A model generated the notes under the pieces. That model was not told the DNA's origin, ran no database searches, and worked only from the letters and a program-made list of their open reading frames with translations. Shown one piece after another: positions 44,019-50,668 of a DNA stretch of 64,000 nucleotides. The stretch's first letter is position 1; each line of letters opens with the position of its first letter. Source of the DNA: PSRF01 sp051000815. Its GTDB lineage: Bacteria; Acidobacteriota; Blastocatellia; Pyrinomonadales; Pyrinomonadaceae. Location of the stretch: the NCBI GenBank assembly GCA_051000815.1, contig JBPCNX010000038.1:57006-121005 (forward strand), given 5' to 3'. The translations under genes were made by a program, and so were the position numbers.

Positions 44019-44393
44019 TTAGGGTTTCCTCGCTTTTTGTCCTTCCAGAATCTCGCCGAGGTCGCGCGAGAATACCGAACGCGGAACCACAATGTCGTAA
44101 CCGGCAGCCACAGCCTCCCGCTGCAGGTGGGCCTCAACGTGAGAGAAAAACCCCAGCAGTGGAATCGACTTGAGCTCGTCGTCCGACTTAAGAGCGCGGG
44201 CCACACCCATCGGGTCGAGTTTCTCTGCGTGCAGGTCAACGATGATCAGGTCAGCCAGGCTTTCCCTGGCAGCTTTCAATAACAGCTCAAGGTTTCGCAC
44301 TGAGCGAATGTTAACGCCAAGATGTTCGGCTGTTGCGCGAATCTTCGCAGTGAACAGCATGTCATCAACGGCGACAATTATGTTGCGAGTCAT
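44019..44393 (-). CDS. Stand-alone receiver-like protein (degenerate CheY fold)
   Basis: This 124-residue protein from ATG 44393 follows the response-regulator receiver pattern. The acidic pair is Asp10-Asp11 (V-A-V-D-D), the phosphoacceptor position is Asp53 (L-I-I-V-D-L) and the switch Ser84 lies in G-F-F-S-H. The near-invariant Lys is replaced by Arg104 in V-V-P-R-S. No output domain is attached. It may be phosphorylated weakly or serve as a protein-contact module. A longer frame to 44453 lacks homology. No histidine kinase is nearby. The gene is convergent with aroF. Confidence 0.75.
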   Translation of the reverse strand: MTRNIIVAVDDMLFTAKIRATAEHLGVNIRSVRNLELLLKAARESLADLIIVDLHAEKLDPMGVARALKSDDELKSIPLLGFFSHVEAHLQREAVAAGYDIVVPRSVFSRDLGEILEGQKARKP

Positions 44394-44481
44394 TGGTGCA
44401 AGATTGCCGATTAATGACTTTCGGAGCTCAAGTCGAAGTGCAACACGTGACAATTACGGGTAGTGCCCTGGTTTGGTTTTC

Positions 44482-44552
44482 GTAACGCAAACTGTTAGCT
44501 TGCGCGCGCCTTGAATGCCATTCAATCAGCGCAAACTAACAGTTTGCGTTAC
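44482..44552. repeat. Nested foldback, 24-bp arms
   Basis: Arms 44482-44505 (starting GTAACGCAAACTG) and 44529-44552 pair with one mismatch. The loop contains a second perfect palindrome, TTGAATG/CATTCAA (44511-44525). Weaker pairing extends outwards on both sides. There is no open reading frame and no T tract. Confidence 0.85.
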
Positions 44553-44631
44553 AAACTAGAACACTACTCAATTACGGGTTGTCTCATTCACACCAGGCTT
44601 GAGCCCAGTGTTAACGACCCCCAATGTCCAT

Positions 44632-44740
44632 AACCGTTTTTTAACGGCTTACTCAATTAGTTTGGAAGACCGGATGAAAACCGTTGAAACGGTTCATGAT
44701 TCTTATGCGAACTCTGACACCGGGCTGAAACCGCGGTGTG
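44632..44740. repeat. Series of three small hairpins
   Basis: Stems CCGTT/AACGG (44634-44647), AACCGT/ACGGTT (44679-44694) and ACACCG/CGGTGT (44717-44739) follow each other. The spacing and the repeated GAAAC-containing loops suggest one repeat family. Confidence 0.5.
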
Positions 44741-44810
44741 AATAAGACAGAGTCAATCAGTAAAGCGAATCGCTATCCTGTTGCACTCTAAATTGAATTC
44801 GCACACACCA

Positions 44811-44845
44811 ATTGGCAATCGGCATTTGGCAATTGGCAATCTATC
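44811..44845 (+). repeat. Heptamer tandem array (ATTGGCA family), 5 units
   Basis: ATTGGCA, ATCGGCA, TTTGGCA, ATTGGCA, ATCTATC, ending 17 bases before the ATG of the EEP gene. Confidence 0.85.
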
Positions 44846-44862
44846 GAGTGAATATACCTGCG

Positions 44863-45828
44863 ATGTCCACTGAACAGCAGCCGGCTCCTTCCTTCATCGA
44901 GTCGGCCACGATTGAATCCGGCGAACCCGCGTCACCCGCAGCAGCTTCAACCGGTCGTTCTACAGTAGTCGTTGCTTCCTACAATATCCGCTATGCCGTG
45001 GGCCAGTTTCTCATCTCCAGCGGACTGTTACGCAAGGCCGGCTTCAATCTTCCACAGCCGCGCGCTCGGCGGGTTGCGGAAAACATCTCTGCTGCCGCTG
45101 AAGCTTTCTCAAATGGTTCGTTGCTGCCGCCTGTCGACATTCTAGCACTGCAGGAAGCTGACAAAGGGACTGGGCGGACTGGTGGCCATCATGTGGCGCG
45201 AGAGTTAGCGGAGCAGTTGGAGATGGCGTGGGTTCACGTCGGCGCGGGCATTCCGCGCGGCATCGCACCGGCGCCGCGGCAGTGGTGGCTTGATTTCGAA
45301 GAGCAGATTGGCCTTCATGACGCAGGCGACACCGGAGTGGCGCTGTTAAGCCGAACAGAAATGCAAGATGCGACCCGCATCGACCTGCCCTGGAGCGAAT
45401 GCCCCTGGCGGCCCCGGCTGGCGATGGCAGCAACTATTCGCGTAGGCTCACAGAGTCTACGCATTATCAACGCGCATGTAGATCCGCATGCCGCCGTGGG
45501 CGGGCAACTCGAACAGCTTGAGGTCCTCCACGAGCATGCGAAACAGTTTACGGGACCTCTCTTAATTCTCGGTGATTTCAACACGTTGACCAGACGTAAG
45601 GCTCGCGAAACTCGCAGCTTCATGGAGTCGAATGGCTATGCAACACCTTTTCGCACCGGCACACCGACGTGGCGCGGGTTCGGACTGCGTTTGCATGCCG
45701 ATTGGATCTTCGCGCGCGGACTGGCAATCAAGAATTGGGGCGTTGGGCGACCGCTTAATGTTTCCGACCATTGGCCAATCTGGACGGAGATCTTATTGCC
45801 GATTGCCGATTGCCAATTGCCGATTTAG
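44863..45828 (+). CDS. Endonuclease/exonuclease/phosphatase family protein
   Basis: About 321 residues from ATG 44863. A TTG frame 17 codons earlier is made of repeat DNA and is rejected. The DNase I-like fold shows S-Y-N-I-R-Y, the catalytic Glu in I-L-A-L-Q-E-A-D, N-A-H-V-D, G-D-F-N-T and the closing S-D-H-W-P-I. The family cleaves phosphodiesters in nucleic acids or in phospholipid- or inositol-type substrates. Which applies here is unknown. There is no signal peptide. The last nine residues (P-I-A-D-C-Q-L-P-I) and the stop codon are translated from a heptamer array, so the natural C-end is probably L-L. Confidence 0.85.
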   Translation: MSTEQQPAPSFIESATIESGEPASPAAASTGRSTVVVASYNIRYAVGQFLISSGLLRKAGFNLPQPRARRVAENISAAAEAFSNGSLLPPVDILALQEADKGTGRTGGHHVARELAEQLEMAWVHVGAGIPRGIAPAPRQWWLDFEEQIGLHDAGDTGVALLSRTEMQDATRIDLPWSECPWRPRLAMAATIRVGSQSLRIINAHVDPHAAVGGQLEQLEVLHEHAKQFTGPLLILGDFNTLTRRKARETRSFMESNGYATPFRTGTPTWRGFGLRLHADWIFARGLAIKNWGVGRPLNVSDHWPIWTEILLPIADCQLPI

Positions 45829-45829
45829 T
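45795..45829 (+). repeat. Heptamer tandem array (ATTGCCG family), 5 units, inside the 3' end of the EEP gene
   Basis: ATTGCCG twice, ATTGCCA, ATTGCCG, ATTTAGT. The array encodes the C-end of the protein and its stop codon. It is the inverse complement type of the array in front of the same gene. Confidence 0.88.
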
Positions 45830-45936
45830 TTTGGCGAGTCAAACGTCCTGATTTGAATACGGCAATGACCAGAGTAAGCAGGATCAACTTAAAGCACCGC
45901 CATATTTTAGGGTTGCTGTGCACAATGAATTTACTT

Positions 45937-45957
45937 CAATCGGCAATTGGCAATTCC
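45937..45957 (+). repeat. Heptamer tandem array (CAATNGG), 3 units
   Basis: CAATCGG, CAATTGG, CAATTCC, 11 bases before the methyltransferase start. Confidence 0.7.
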
Positions 45958-45968
45958 GAAAATCGACA

Positions 45969-46763
45969 ATGTTAATTACCAGTCGCGATAATTCCCTTCT
46001 GCGCCACGCCCGAGCCGTTCGTGATGGCAAGGATCACGAACTAATCTTCGTAGAAGGATTGCGGCTTTCCGAAGAAGCGCTGCGCTCCGGCCTGAAGATT
46101 GAGGCCACGATCTATTCAAATGAGATCGCGCAGAAGGAAAGGGCCGCGGCACTATTGGACGAATTGCATGAAGTCTGCAACCAGGTCGGTGAAGTTAGCG
46201 AGTCGCTGCTCGCCACGGTCTCTTACACAAAAACTCCGCAAGGCATTATTGTGCTGGCCAGACGTCCGCCAGCCGGACCGGAGTTACTTAAGACGAAGGA
46301 TAAGCGACCCCATCTCCTCGTGCTGATGGAGGCCATTAACAATCCCGTGAACGTAGGTGCGATTCTCCGCAGCGCCGAAGCTGCCGGTGCCACCGGCATC
46401 ATTACCACGGCGAACACCTCCGATCCCTTTTCACCAAAAGCCTTGCGTGGCGCCATGGGTTCAGCTTTCCGTATGCCAGTTTGGAGCGGCGCGAGCTACA
46501 CGGAAGCTCTCGCGTGGTGCGCGAAGCACGGAATCAAGACGGTGAGCGCCGATGTGGGCGCAACTGTGCTTCATACTGAAATCGATTGGAAGTTGTCGCG
46601 CGCCCTGGTTGTTGGTCCAGAATCGACCGGGCTTTCGCCAGAGCAGTTGCGAATGACTGATGAGTCCGTGAAGATTCCCATGCACGGGAATGTGGAAAGC
46701 CTCAATGTTGGCGTGGCTGCGGCTGTCCTGCTCTACGAAGCGGCGCGGCAAAGGAGCAACTGA
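45969..46763 (+). CDS. TrmH/SpoU family RNA 2'-O-methyltransferase
   Basis: The 264-residue SPOUT enzyme starts at ATG 45969. Residues 1-95 are the small substrate-binding domain (I-T-S-R-D-N-S-L-L-R-H-A, F-V-E-G-L-R-L). The knotted catalytic domain has motif 1 N-P-V-N-V-G-A-I-L-R-S-A, motif 2 L-V-V-G-P-E-S-T-G-L and motif 3 I-P-M-H-G-N-V-E-S-L-N-V-G-V-A. It methylates a ribose 2'-OH in rRNA or tRNA. The exact site is unknown. The TTG/GTG frame opening upstream runs through repeat DNA. Confidence 0.92.
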   Translation: MLITSRDNSLLRHARAVRDGKDHELIFVEGLRLSEEALRSGLKIEATIYSNEIAQKERAAALLDELHEVCNQVGEVSESLLATVSYTKTPQGIIVLARRPPAGPELLKTKDKRPHLLVLMEAINNPVNVGAILRSAEAAGATGIITTANTSDPFSPKALRGAMGSAFRMPVWSGASYTEALAWCAKHGIKTVSADVGATVLHTEIDWKLSRALVVGPESTGLSPEQLRMTDESVKIPMHGNVESLNVGVAAAVLLYEAARQRSN

Positions 46764-46779
46764 GACTCACATCCAGGAA

Positions 46780-46900
46780 AGCCAGCTGCGGATTTACGCG
46801 GATGAACGCCGATAAGAACAAAGGCAAACAAAGAAAAAACATTAGTGATGCTTACGATTTCTTTCTGATCCGCGTTCGTCCGCGAAAATCCGCGGCTCTG
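46780..46900. repeat. Foldback element, CCGCGGATT family
   Basis: Left arm AGCTGCGGATTTACGCGGAT (from 46783) and right arm ATCCGCGTTCGTCCGCG with AATCCGCGGC (46868-46896) pair across an A-rich loop. It lies between convergent genes and may act as a two-way terminator, but no T tract supports that. Confidence 0.75.
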
Positions 46901-46913
46901 TTCGCTCTCTGAA

Positions 46914-47345
46914 TCAACAGCGCCGATCAGGGTCCTCAGCGCCACTAAAGCGTTTGCGCGCGATGCGCCGGAGCTTCTCTTCTCTGCTTAGCTTCGGTTC
47001 GTTATAGCCACGCTCACCAAAAGGCCTCAACCTCGCCAACCACATGTCCTCCATGAAGGAGAGTTCCTTTTTCAGGTCAAACTGCGGATCGCTGGGCGCG
47101 TTGAGTTGTTCCACAATCTCGAACGCAAACCTGCCTGCGCCAAACTCGTTCCAATCAGCCTGGAGCGACTTGTTCATATGAACGCCATTTCCCAGCTGAA
47201 ACTTTTGACTATTAATAATTCCGGCGAGGTCCTCACCGCTGGCGAGGAATATTTTGTCGTTGACGGTGTTTCGGATCAAGAACACTCCGAGTGTCAGGGC
47301 GCTTTGCTGGTAATGCCTCTTCAGTTGTTTCTTATCTTGCTTCAA
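46914..47345 (-). CDS. GIY-YIG nuclease-like protein
   Basis: This 143-residue protein resembles the GIY-YIG superfamily: G-V-F-L-I-R-N, K-I-F-L-A-S, then a helical part with W-N-E-F-G-A-G-R-F-A-F-E-I-V-E and a C-terminal basic end. Compared with active nucleases the GIY and YIG strands read GVF and FLA. The Arg and Glu of the active site cannot be placed confidently. Its role is unknown. It could be a repair-type nuclease or a degenerate relative. The start ATG lies next to the repeat-rich 47346-47945 region. Confidence 0.7.
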   Translation of the reverse strand: MKQDKKQLKRHYQQSALTLGVFLIRNTVNDKIFLASGEDLAGIINSQKFQLGNGVHMNKSLQADWNEFGAGRFAFEIVEQLNAPSDPQFDLKKELSFMEDMWLARLRPFGERGYNEPKLSREEKLRRIARKRFSGAEDPDRRC

Positions 47346-47354
47346 CTTAACTCG

Positions 47355-47380
47355 CTACAGTACGGGAGCCGTAGCGACCG
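47355..47380. repeat. Single arm of the ACAGTACGGGAGC repeat family
   Basis: CTACAGTACGGGAGCCGTAG plus CGACCG matches the arms of the element at 47735-47839 except at two or three positions. No partner arm lies next to it. Confidence 0.75.
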
Positions 47381-47503
47381 GATTCAAGGATCGCAGCACT
47401 TAGAGTCAGTTTCTAACCGCTTTGGACTAATGAGTAACTCAATCCGTCCGCGCGAGGATGCAAGACGTTGGCCGGCGTCAAAAGCATGCGCGACGCCAGG
47501 TTT

Positions 47504-47689
47504 GGCTTTGCCCCCGAATGTGCGGCGGTGGCTATGCCCAGCCAACAGCGGCTAGATTCTCACCGGGCTGTGCCCTTGGTTCGGGCTTTGCCCCTCGGGT
47601 TATTCGGCCCACAGGCGGCACCAAGGGCATAGGTAAGAATCATCTGTGTGGCGGGGCAAAGCCGCCGCCGCACATCCGGCGGCAAAGCC
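47504..47689. mobile_element. Foldback (MITE-like) element, GGCTTTGCC family, copy 1
   Basis: The whole 186 bp folds on itself. The ends are GGCTTTGCC and GGCAAAGCC. Both arms contain ATGTGCGGCGG and an internal TGCCCTTGGT. It has no coding capacity. The second copy is at 50376-50568, on the other side of the serine hydrolase gene. Confidence 0.75.
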
Positions 47690-47734
47690 GAAGCTAAACT
47701 AACGCCCGAACTTTTAAGCAGAGTCACGTTCCAA

Positions 47735-47839
47735 TTACAGTACGGGAGCGGTAGCGACCGATGCAGATGCGGCAGCGAGGATTCTGAAAGTTGAGATCCA
47801 GCATCCCTGGATGCGGTCGCTACCGCTCCCGTACTGTAA
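47735..47839. repeat. Perfect 25-bp inverted repeat, ACAGTACGGGAGC family
   Basis: Arms 47735-47759 and 47815-47839 are exact inverse complements (TTACAGTACGGGAGCGGTAG, then CGACC). The 55-base middle contains a small palindrome GCATCC/GGATGC. It lies just downstream of the serine hydrolase stop. Confidence 0.9.
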
Positions 47840-47945
47840 CTCACGACCGGCGTTGAACAACTGGCTATTAGCAGTCATCCTTCGCGGACTGAAGTGCTCT
47901 CCAAGTCTCGCGACAAAGCCTCTGCACGACTCCTGCCGCTCTACT

Positions 47946-50027
47946 CTACTTCTTATAAATCGCGATTCCCCAAAAATTCACATCCGGCGGCAGACTGTTC
48001 CAGTGGTCAATCGCATGCGAGTCGTCTGACTTGTAACGCAGTTTGTAATTGCCAGCCGGCAGAGTGATCACTTCATCAACCCTCCGGTTCTTAGCGGCGC
48101 CTCCCGCATGTGTTGTTTTCGGCTCCTGCATCTCCCAAACTGGAATTCCCTTGTCAACGTTCTCAATCCAGCCGTAGTCGAACATTTGACCAGCCTGGCC
48201 TTCGCCAACTGCATAGATCCTCACTTCCTGATCGCGCGGCAGATTGAAAGCTGCAGTCTTGTCTTCATTGTCCAGCACTCGCACAATTTCCGCGACCACG
48301 GTCATTTTCGCAATGTCAGCGGGCATTGGTTTCGAATAGATTTCCCCATACGTTTTCATTAAACGGGCAGCATCATCCGCTTTACCAACACTCTGGAGAA
48401 TACGGATCTTCGTGACGAGGTCCTTCACCTGGAGGGCCGCATAGGGTTTTCCTTCGAGGGACTTAAGTTGGGCCCGTAGCTCCGCTGCCGGACTGCTCCA
48501 GTTAACTTCAGTAAAGCCATCGGCAAACTTCTCCGGAAAAACAAAGGTCTTCAGAAATGCCATTCCAACGGGTGAACTCGTCGCGTCGCCGGCACCGAGA
48601 TCGGTTGGGCGGCTCAAGTTGTCTGAATTCGCCATAATGATGAAAGTGAGATTGCGTTCCGGCACTTTGAGGATGAAGGAAGAGTTGCCAGTCCAGTAAC
48701 CATAGTGCCAGAGCAGCTTGGTGCCCTGAAAATTCTGTGTAAACCAACCCAAACCATACGGCAACGCTTCGCCTTTCGTGGACACGGCGGGTGTAAACGC
48801 GAGCTGCTGCGTTTCTTTTGAGAGGAACTTGCCCTGGTCAATCGCGATGTCGTATTTCGCCATATCCAGAACGGTGGACGTCAGGCCCGCCGAAGTGCTG
48901 AACCCCTGGGGATACGCGATCTGTGTCGGGTTGAAGGCGCGATCGAGAGCATAGGGCTTCGCCAGTGTCTTGGACACTGTCTCAAATCTTTGCTTGCGCT
49001 TCTCAGTGATTATCGAACTGTTCAAAGCGGATTGGTGGGAATGAACAAGTTTCCAAACTCCATCCTGTTTGGTCCAGAAAATTGAAGTCCGCCAGGGGCC
49101 ATTGGGGCGAGCGGTTCCGTTTGGCGGGGTAGTAGTCCCACCCATGATGAAAGTACTGATCGCGTTGGTCCCGTAAATCCCCGTTTCAAGATTCTGCACT
49201 TCAGGATTGATTTTGAACCCAGCCTGGAATGCCTGCCGTAGTTCAGCTGAATCGACAAACGAGGTCAGGAATCCACCCTCACCCTGAAAACGATTATGGA
49301 GCGTTGCGAGCCGCTTTTCGATCTGATCGACGCTCCCGGAATTAAACCCGGAAACGATCTCATTGAGCGCGGCTTTCACTTCCGCCTCACCAGCGGGATC
49401 AGGATTCGCTGATTTAGTACCAACGATCCGCGGAACATTGGGGGCGGTTTCATCCATACCAAGCGGTTCGAGGATATTTGAAATCAGAAGTTCACCAAAC
49501 GATTTGCCGCTGGCGCGTTGTACGACCTTGTCGAGTTCAGCAAAACGATTTCCGTTGTAGCGGTATTGCTCACCGGGGTTTCCCTCGGAAGTGTGAGAGA
49601 GCAGATGCCTCACCCGAATCACGCCGTCGCTCTCCAAATTGATTCCATACTTGGAAACTGGATCGTCAAGCTTGACCTTTCCGTCCTGAACCAGCTGCAT
49701 CAGGATTGTCGAAGCGAAAGTCTTGGTGAGCGAGGCGAGATGGTAGGGCGTGTGTTCGGTCGCGGGAATCTTGTTTTCGAGATCCGCAAAGCCAAAACCC
49801 TTCGCCCAAATCACCCGCTGATCCTTCACTATTGCTGCGGAGTAAGCCGGGATCTTCAGTTCCTGCCGGAGGTCTTCCAACAAGGTTTCAAGCCGGGCAA
49901 TGCGTTCAGCATCAGATGATGACGACTGAGAGAACGTATTCCCGAATGCGAGCTGGGTAATTGTTGCCTGGCCGATTAGAAATGAAATCAGGAATGCGGT
50001 TACAACTGGGCGAGCGTTGAACTTCAT
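47946..50027 (-). CDS. Secreted serine hydrolase (beta-lactamase/DD-peptidase fold) with a nested NTF2-like domain
   Basis: Translation from ATG 50027 (AAAGGAGAT at 50031-50039) gives 693 residues with a signal peptide. The class C beta-lactamase fold starts near 45, with nucleophile Ser99-x-x-Lys102 (A-S-L-T-K), Tyr157 in Y-R-Y-N-G and the late H-Y-G-Y-W-T-G-N-S-S motif. Between about 212 and 336 (roughly 49394-49020) lies an extra domain: E-A-E-V-K-A-A-L-N-E-I-V-S-G-F, ending S-I-F-W-T-K-Q-D-G-V-W-K-L-V-H-S-H, a SnoaL/NTF2-like pattern. The serine fold then resumes (A-L-D-R-A-F-N-P). The last 150 residues form a separate beta domain. The substrate is unknown; D-amino-acid peptides or esters are usual for the family. 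Confidence 0.85.
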   Translation of the reverse strand: MKFNARPVVTAFLISFLIGQATITQLAFGNTFSQSSSSDAERIARLETLLEDLRQELKIPAYSAAIVKDQRVIWAKGFGFADLENKIPATEHTPYHLASLTKTFASTILMQLVQDGKVKLDDPVSKYGINLESDGVIRVRHLLSHTSEGNPGEQYRYNGNRFAELDKVVQRASGKSFGELLISNILEPLGMDETAPNVPRIVGTKSANPDPAGEAEVKAALNEIVSGFNSGSVDQIEKRLATLHNRFQGEGGFLTSFVDSAELRQAFQAGFKINPEVQNLETGIYGTNAISTFIMGGTTTPPNGTARPNGPWRTSIFWTKQDGVWKLVHSHQSALNSSIITEKRKQRFETVSKTLAKPYALDRAFNPTQIAYPQGFSTSAGLTSTVLDMAKYDIAIDQGKFLSKETQQLAFTPAVSTKGEALPYGLGWFTQNFQGTKLLWHYGYWTGNSSFILKVPERNLTFIIMANSDNLSRPTDLGAGDATSSPVGMAFLKTFVFPEKFADGFTEVNWSSPAAELRAQLKSLEGKPYAALQVKDLVTKIRILQSVGKADDAARLMKTYGEIYSKPMPADIAKMTVVAEIVRVLDNEDKTAAFNLPRDQEVRIYAVGEGQAGQMFDYGWIENVDKGIPVWEMQEPKTTHAGGAAKNRRVDEVITLPAGNYKLRYKSDDSHAIDHWNSLPPDVNFWGIAIYKK

Positions 50028-50668
50028 CAGGATCTCCTTTGAAAATTGGAGCGCGCACTTTTTTTGCCCGCTCTGTAAGGGCGTCTCTCCGTGGGCGCAA
50101 CGACTCGTCAGGAGAAGCCGCTCGATGAGAGACACCAACAATCTGGTCAAATTAAAACGCTACTCATGCAGACAGAGGGGTGCCGCTAGATTACGTTCTG
50201 ATCCGCTGAGTAAACACCAACAAAGGGGAATTTGTGGCGGGATTTGATAACCAAAAAACCAAGGTGCGAACTTAGTCTGTTCGTGCTGCTTCGTTTGGGT
50301 TTTGGTGATTAGTAACCTATTGGTTAGGCGAACACGATCGGCTTTGCCCTAAAAGTTGGACGTTGTTATAGAGTCGGCTTTGCCGTCGGATGTGAGGCGG
50401 TGGCTGTACCCCGCCGGCGGCGGCTAGATTTGTTTCCGGGCTATGCCCCTGGTTCGGGCTTTCCTCTTGGTTTTATTGGGCCAAAGGCCGCACGAGGGGC
50501 ATAGCCCAAATGTAAAAGGCACGCGTACGGCGGGGCAGAGCCGCCGCCTCACATCGGGTGGCAAAGCCAAACGTGCTATTGCGCATGACTCTTGGGGCAA
50601 AGCGACACGAATCCCCGAATCAACACAAAAACGCTTCCACTTTGGAAAGTATACTTTTCAGGCGCCGG
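50028..50668. other. Spacer between the serine hydrolase and the PQQ-like gene
   Basis: 641 bases. They hold the 5' region of the serine hydrolase, then a truncated GGCTTTGCC end at about 50331-50348, then foldback copy 2. No coding frame was found. Confidence 0.55.
50376..50568. mobile_element. Foldback (MITE-like) element, GGCTTTGCC family, copy 2
   Basis: It is 193 bp and shares termini and inner blocks with copy 1. Both of its arms read ATGTGAGGCGG where both arms of copy 1 read ATGTGCGGCGG. A further GGCTTTGCC lies 37 bases outside its left end, suggesting a partial duplication of that end. Confidence 0.75.

Larger units (their letters stand above)
44394..44810. other. Spacer with two palindrome groups
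   Basis: No coding frame. The space is occupied by the long cruciform at 44482-44552, three small hairpins at 44632-44740 and the start of a heptamer array (separate entries). Flanking sequences AATTACGGG at 44451 and 44570 resemble each other as direct repeats, possibly marking the edges of the first element. Confidence 0.5.
47346..47945. other. Repeat-filled spacer
   Basis: 600 bases without genes. They are taken up by a partial ACAGTACGGGAG element, one foldback of the GGCTTTGCC family and a complete ACAGTACGGGAG inverted repeat (separate entries). Open frames here are by-products of GC-rich repeats. Confidence 0.6.

Noticed and set aside
47560..47844. Minus-strand frame of 94 codons in the repeat-filled spacer
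   Set aside because: It spans two different foldback elements. No domain or codon signal.
47504..50568. The foldback pair read as ends of a composite transposon carrying the serine hydrolase
   Set aside because: No transposase lies between or beside them, and each copy is a complete foldback in itself. The flanking position may be chance.
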